DNA of 64,000 nt from contig NZ_JAMBOL010000016.1 in NCBI RefSeq assembly GCF_023715605.1, positions 1 to 64,000 on the forward strand. Direction: 5' to 3'. This DNA is from Halalkalibacter oceani. GTDB taxonomy: Bacteria; Bacillota; Bacilli; Bacillales; Bacillaceae_D. A program made the translations under genes and the position numbers. The notes beneath the pieces were generated by a model. The model saw nothing but the letters and a program-made list of their open reading frames with translations. It did no database searches and was not told the origin of the DNA. Numbering within the stretch: position 1 is the stretch's first letter; the number at the start of each line of letters is the position of its first letter. This document shows, in pieces, positions 61,387-64,000 of this stretch.

Positions 61387-62520
61387 CTATTCTAGCACAT
61401 TCGCCTTATGAAGCCGCTCCAGCTTTTGACAAGCATCCTCGACCGTCACGGCCGTCGCGGTCACATGCCCCATCTTCCGCTTCACTTTCGCTTCTTTCTT
61501 TCCATATAAATGCAGCTTTACTTCAGCCAGCTGATCCACCGCAGCTAAAACCCGTTCCACATCCTCACCGAGGATATTCTCCATCACCACCGGCGAACGC
61601 AGTGTTGTCGGACCGAGGGGAAGACCGCAAATAGCGCGGATGTGCTGCTCGAATTGCGAGGTTTCACAGGCCTCGATCGTATAATGGCCGGAATTATGCG
61701 GACGCGGCGCCAGCTCATTGACATATAATCTGCCATCCTTAAGCATAAAGAGCTCAACCGCCAGCGTCCCGACTACTCCGAGCTCGTTGGCGAGTGTGAA
61801 AGCCATCTTCTCCGCCTGCTCACATACGTTCGTGCCCACCTCTGCCGGCACGTGAGAGCGGTGCAAAATGTTTTCCCGATGCTCATTACGGGCGACCGGA
61901 AAGACCGTTACGTCGCCATGCCGTGAGCGGGTGACGATTACCGATAATTCCAGTTCAAATGGAATCCATGCTTCCAGCACGCATTCGCCATGCGCGAGCA
62001 GCTCCTTCGCCGCCTGCTCAAGCTCGGCCTGACTTTTGACGACCCGCTGCCCTTTTCCGTCATACCCGCCGCGGCACGTTTTTAAGACCGCCGGAAAGCC
62101 AATTTCCGCTTCCGCTCCGCTGACATCTCCAAGCTGCAGAATCGCTTTAAATGGAGCAACCGGCAGACCGACCTGTTGAATCGCTTCCTTCTCGCGCAGA
62201 CGATGCTGCGTCAAGGCAAGCACCTTTGCCCCTTGTGGAAAATCCGCCTGCTCCGTCAGCCAATTGGCCGTTTCTCCGTCAATATTTTCAAATTCATACG
62301 TAATCACATCAGACACATCGGCAAGGCGCTTCGCCCCATCGCGGTCATCATAAGCCGCTTCAATGACAATATCAGCTACCTGGGCACACGGGGAATCAGC
62401 CGTCGGCTCCAAAACAGCGACGCGGTAGCCCATTTGCTTCGCGGCAATCGCCATCATCCGGCCGAGCTGGCCGCCGCCGATCATTCCAATTGTTGATCCT
62501 GGTTTGACTGTTCTGCTCAT
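61387..62520 (-). CDS. purK: N5-carboxyaminoimidazole ribonucleotide synthase
   Basis: 377 aa. ATP-grasp enzyme making N5-CAIR from AIR and bicarbonate. [17 protein letters not shown] and [12 protein letters not shown] are typical. It overlaps purE by four bases (ATGA). Confidence 0.97.
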   Translation of the reverse strand: MSRTVKPGSTIGMIGGGQLGRMMAIAAKQMGYRVAVLEPTADSPCAQVADIVIEAAYDDRDGAKRLADVSDVITYEFENIDGETANWLTEQADFPQGAKVLALTQHRLREKEAIQQVGLPVAPFKAILQLGDVSGAEAEIGFPAVLKTCRGGYDGKGQRVVKSQAELEQAAKELLAHGECVLEAWIPFELELSVIVTRSRHGDVTVFPVARNEHRENILHRSHVPAEVGTNVCEQAEKMAFTLANELGVVGTLAVELFMLKDGRLYVNELAPRPHNSGHYTIEACETSQFEQHIRAICGLPLGPTTLRSPVVMENILGEDVERVLAAVDQLAEVKLHLYGKKEAKVKRKMGHVTATAVTVEDACQKLERLHKANVLE

Positions 62521-63002
62521 AGTTCTTCACTGCTTTCTAATACAGCTTGTTTCGTTTTTTCACGGCGTTCCTCTAACCGAAGACGAACGTTCTCCTGGTG
62601 TGTGCCAAGAATTTGCGCCGCCAGCAGACCGGCATTTGTCGCACCAGCCTTGCCGATCGCCACCGTGGCGACCGGTACACCGCCTGGCATTTGCACGATG
62701 GAGAGGAGTGAATCAAGCCCGTTTAACGCTTTTGACTGAACAGGGACGCCAATCACCGGAACAGTCGTTTTAGCCGCCACCATTCCAGGTAAATGAGCCG
62801 CCCCTCCAGCTCCGGCAATAATGACTTTTATTCCTCTAGTTTGAGCTTGTTCCGCATATTCAAACATTAAATCGGGAGTCCGATGAGCAGAGACGACTTT
62901 TTTTTCATAAGGAACATCAAGCTCCTCCAAAATGTCACAGGCTGCTTTCATCGTCTCCCAATCTGACGTACTTCCCATAATGACTCCAACTTCAGGTTGC
63001 AT
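62517..63002 (-). CDS. purE: N5-CAIR mutase (PurE class I)
   Basis: 161 aa. It rearranges N5-CAIR to [29 protein letters not shown] and [11 protein letters not shown] are the class I active-site motifs. First gene of the pur operon, downstream of the guanine riboswitch; ribosome binding site GGAGGAGAGG. Confidence 0.97.
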   Translation of the reverse strand: MQPEVGVIMGSTSDWETMKAACDILEELDVPYEKKVVSAHRTPDLMFEYAEQAQTRGIKVIIAGAGGAAHLPGMVAAKTTVPVIGVPVQSKALNGLDSLLSIVQMPGGVPVATVAIGKAGATNAGLLAAQILGTHQENVRLRLEERREKTKQAVLESSEEL

Positions 63003-63058
63003 TGTTGAACTCCTCTCCTCCTGTAAAACTCCTGAATTTTATAAAATTTTATCTGTTG

Positions 63059-63121
63059 AAAAAAGCGCAAGAGTCGGCTTCTAATCTGCTCAGATTGAGA
63101 GAAAGGAAGCCACTCTTGCGC
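63059..63121 (-). terminator. Riboswitch-controlled terminator of the pur operon
   Basis: Minus strand: GCGCAAGAGTGGCTTC ... GAAGCCGACTCTTGCGC followed by TTTTTT. The stem is nearly perfect (one extra base). Together with the aptamer at 63173-63241 it forms the expression platform. Confidence 0.9.
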
Positions 63122-63172
63122 TTTCATACGGCTACAGGGCACCATAAGAAGACATGTGCCTCTGTCACTTTC

Positions 63173-63241
63173 CCTCATAGTCCGATTTTTTACGGCAATC
63201 GGGTAGAAACTTCTGGACCATATTTCCAAGATTATATGAGG
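63173..63241 (-). ncRNA. Guanine (purine) riboswitch
   Basis: Minus strand: P1 CCTCATA...TATGAGG, J1/2 ATAATC, P2 loop AATATGG, J2/3 GTTTCTACC, P3 loop CCGTAAA, then GGACTATGAGG. The discriminating base in GACTATG is C, which pairs with guanine or hypoxanthine; adenine riboswitches have T there. High guanine should stop pur transcription. Confidence 0.95.
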
Positions 63242-63275
63242 TTCTTATTCGCTTTTGATCATTCGATATAGCTTT

Positions 63276-63304
63276 ATCTTACAAGGATCAAGCTAGGGTG
63301 TCAA
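63276..63304 (-). promoter_or_regulatory. pur operon promoter
   Basis: Minus strand: TTGACA (-35), 17-base spacer, TAAGAT (-10). Transcription would start near 63268, about 27 bases before the riboswitch. Confidence 0.8.
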
Positions 63305-63307
63305 CAA

Positions 63308-63352
63308 ATAGTCGAACGATAAAAAATGTCAGACTATTAACGTTCGTTTTCT
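63308..63352. promoter_or_regulatory. Paired PurR-box-like sites
   Basis: Two inverted CGAAC cores (CGAACGAT on the plus strand at 63313-63320; CGAACGTT on the minus strand at 63346-63339) flank 26 bases, close to the arrangement of tandem PurBoxes in B. subtilis. They lie just upstream of the -35 and overlap the 3' end of yebG. Outer positions match the consensus only partly. Confidence 0.6.
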
Positions 63353-63546
63353 AGCAGTATCCCTTCGAAGATGATTTGCTGGCGGACAGGAACGTACTCT
63401 TTCTGCTGTTTTGAGCCTTTTTCCTCAAAAATAGGCTTCTCAAGACGGCGAACCGGCTGATAGCCCTCCTTTTTCATCCGCTCGAGACAGTCAGCTATCG
63501 TTTCCGTTTCCTGCACTTTAAATCGCTGTTTTCGCTTTTTTGTCAC
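63337..63546 (-). CDS. yebG: YebG-like NETI-motif protein
   Basis: 69 aa from a GTG (MTKKRKQRFKVQETETIADCL) with GAGGTG six bases upstream; a GTG three codons earlier is the alternative. A basic start, then ETETIADCLERMKKEGYQPVRRLEKPIFEE, the NETI family pattern. Function unknown. Its place immediately upstream of purE is conserved in B. subtilis. Its last codons overlap a candidate PurR box. Confidence 0.88.
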   Translation of the reverse strand: MTKKRKQRFKVQETETIADCLERMKKEGYQPVRRLEKPIFEEKGSKQQKEYVPVRQQIIFEGILLENER

Positions 63547-63630
63547 ACTTTGCACCTCACTTGGACATTATTGATTTCATTACTGTATCACGATTTCATG
63601 TCGGAGAAAACCTTTGACGTGCCGTCAGGA

Positions 63631-63689
63631 CAAAGGCAACTAAAAAAGAGTGTGTCAAAGGGTTGTTGCCTTTGTGCACACTCTTTTAT
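63631..63689 (-). terminator. Overlapping hairpins downstream of the edge gene
   Basis: AAAAGAGTGTG (63644-63654) pairs with CACACTCTTTT (63677-63687), flanked by A and T runs: a good terminator for the gene at 63695. A second perfect 10-bp pair, CAAAGGCAAC (63631-63640) with GTTGCCTTTG (63665-63674), overlaps it and cannot form at the same time. Confidence 0.75.
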
Positions 63690-63694
63690 TTCCT

Positions 63695-64000
63695 TCAATA
63701 TTTATTGGTTGAATCCGACCATTTGGCATCCTCTGCTAATTCGCTTTGTGCCCGGTGTGTTTGCGGAAAACCGTTTGCGACCCAATCATTTCGATGAGCC
63801 GAATCAAGCTGGGTAAGTCCTTTTTCTTCCGGCACTTTATCAGCATCGACGCTTTCTCGCTTGTCGCCTTCCCACACATCAATGTCCTCACGCACTTTCA
63901 CGTTTTCCCGCTGCATCTGCTGACAGGCACTTTTCATCAAACAGGCGCCTCCAGCCAAAAGAGCCGACCCCAAAATGAAATTAACTGTTGATGTTTTCAT
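63695..64000 (-). CDS. Hypothetical membrane-anchored protein at the window edge
   Basis: 101 aa visible, starting with ATG at the last three bases of the window, so the true start could lie beyond. An N-terminal hydrophobic segment (FILGSALLAGGACLM) with two cysteines is followed by a hydrophilic, charged domain (REDIDVWEGDKRESVDADKVPEEK). Not recognised as any family. It is followed by a terminator. Confidence 0.6.
   Translation of the reverse strand: MKTSTVNFILGSALLAGGACLMKSACQQMQRENVKVREDIDVWEGDKRESVDADKVPEEKGLTQLDSAHRNDWVANGFPQTHRAQSELAEDAKWSDSTNKY

Overview
The window looks like a Firmicutes chromosome of the family Bacillaceae, about 48-50% GC by eye. Strong GGAGG-type ribosome binding sites, Bacillus-type lipoproteins, GatCAB, PcrB, YerC, CamS and a pur operon in the order purEKBCSQLFMNHD all point that way. 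Nearly everything is on the minus strand. Read from high to low coordinates the backbone runs yebG, purEKBCSQLFMNHD, YerA-like, YerB-like, YerC, [block 1], pcrB, pcrA, ligA, camS, [block 2], a Na+/proline symporter, gatCAB, dgkB. This matches the Bacillus subtilis pur-to-gat region, interrupted by two blocks of accessory genes. Species cannot be assigned from the sequence alone.

Block 2 (about 7.2-13.6 kb) holds an ABC nucleoside uptake operon (NupNOPQ type) and an HSL-family esterase. Block 1 (about 20-46 kb) holds a citrate-type transporter with its two-component system; a class I ribonucleotide reductase pair behind a complete cobalamin riboswitch; several small genes, including a frameshifted regulator; and a ten-gene operon with a divergent GntR/FadR-type regulator. 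It also holds a PucR-type regulator, adenine deaminase and a membrane-anchored metallophosphoesterase.

The ten-gene operon (30.8-40.7 kb) is the most novel metabolic unit. It combines a ribose-type ABC importer, an oxidoreductase, a rhamnose-mutarotase-like protein and a sugar-lactone hydrolase with a MaoC hydratase, two paralogous type III CoA-transferases and a periplasmic-binding-fold protein that has no signal peptide. A FadR-type palindrome sits at the predicted start of transcription.

Purine metabolism recurs: the full de novo operon under a guanine riboswitch and PurR-box-like sites, adenine deaminase, a second deaminase-like amidohydrolase and a nucleoside importer.

The intergenic spaces carry a mosaic family of hairpin-bearing repeats with conserved tails and different stems. 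Three such hairpins lie between purH and purD. One copy splits a transcription terminator and is flanked by a 31-bp direct repeat. Several genes below usual ORF cut-offs are supported by good ribosome binding sites: a 34-aa symporter partner, a 29-aa membrane peptide and a 36-aa EYxxD-type membrane protein overlapping the end of purD.
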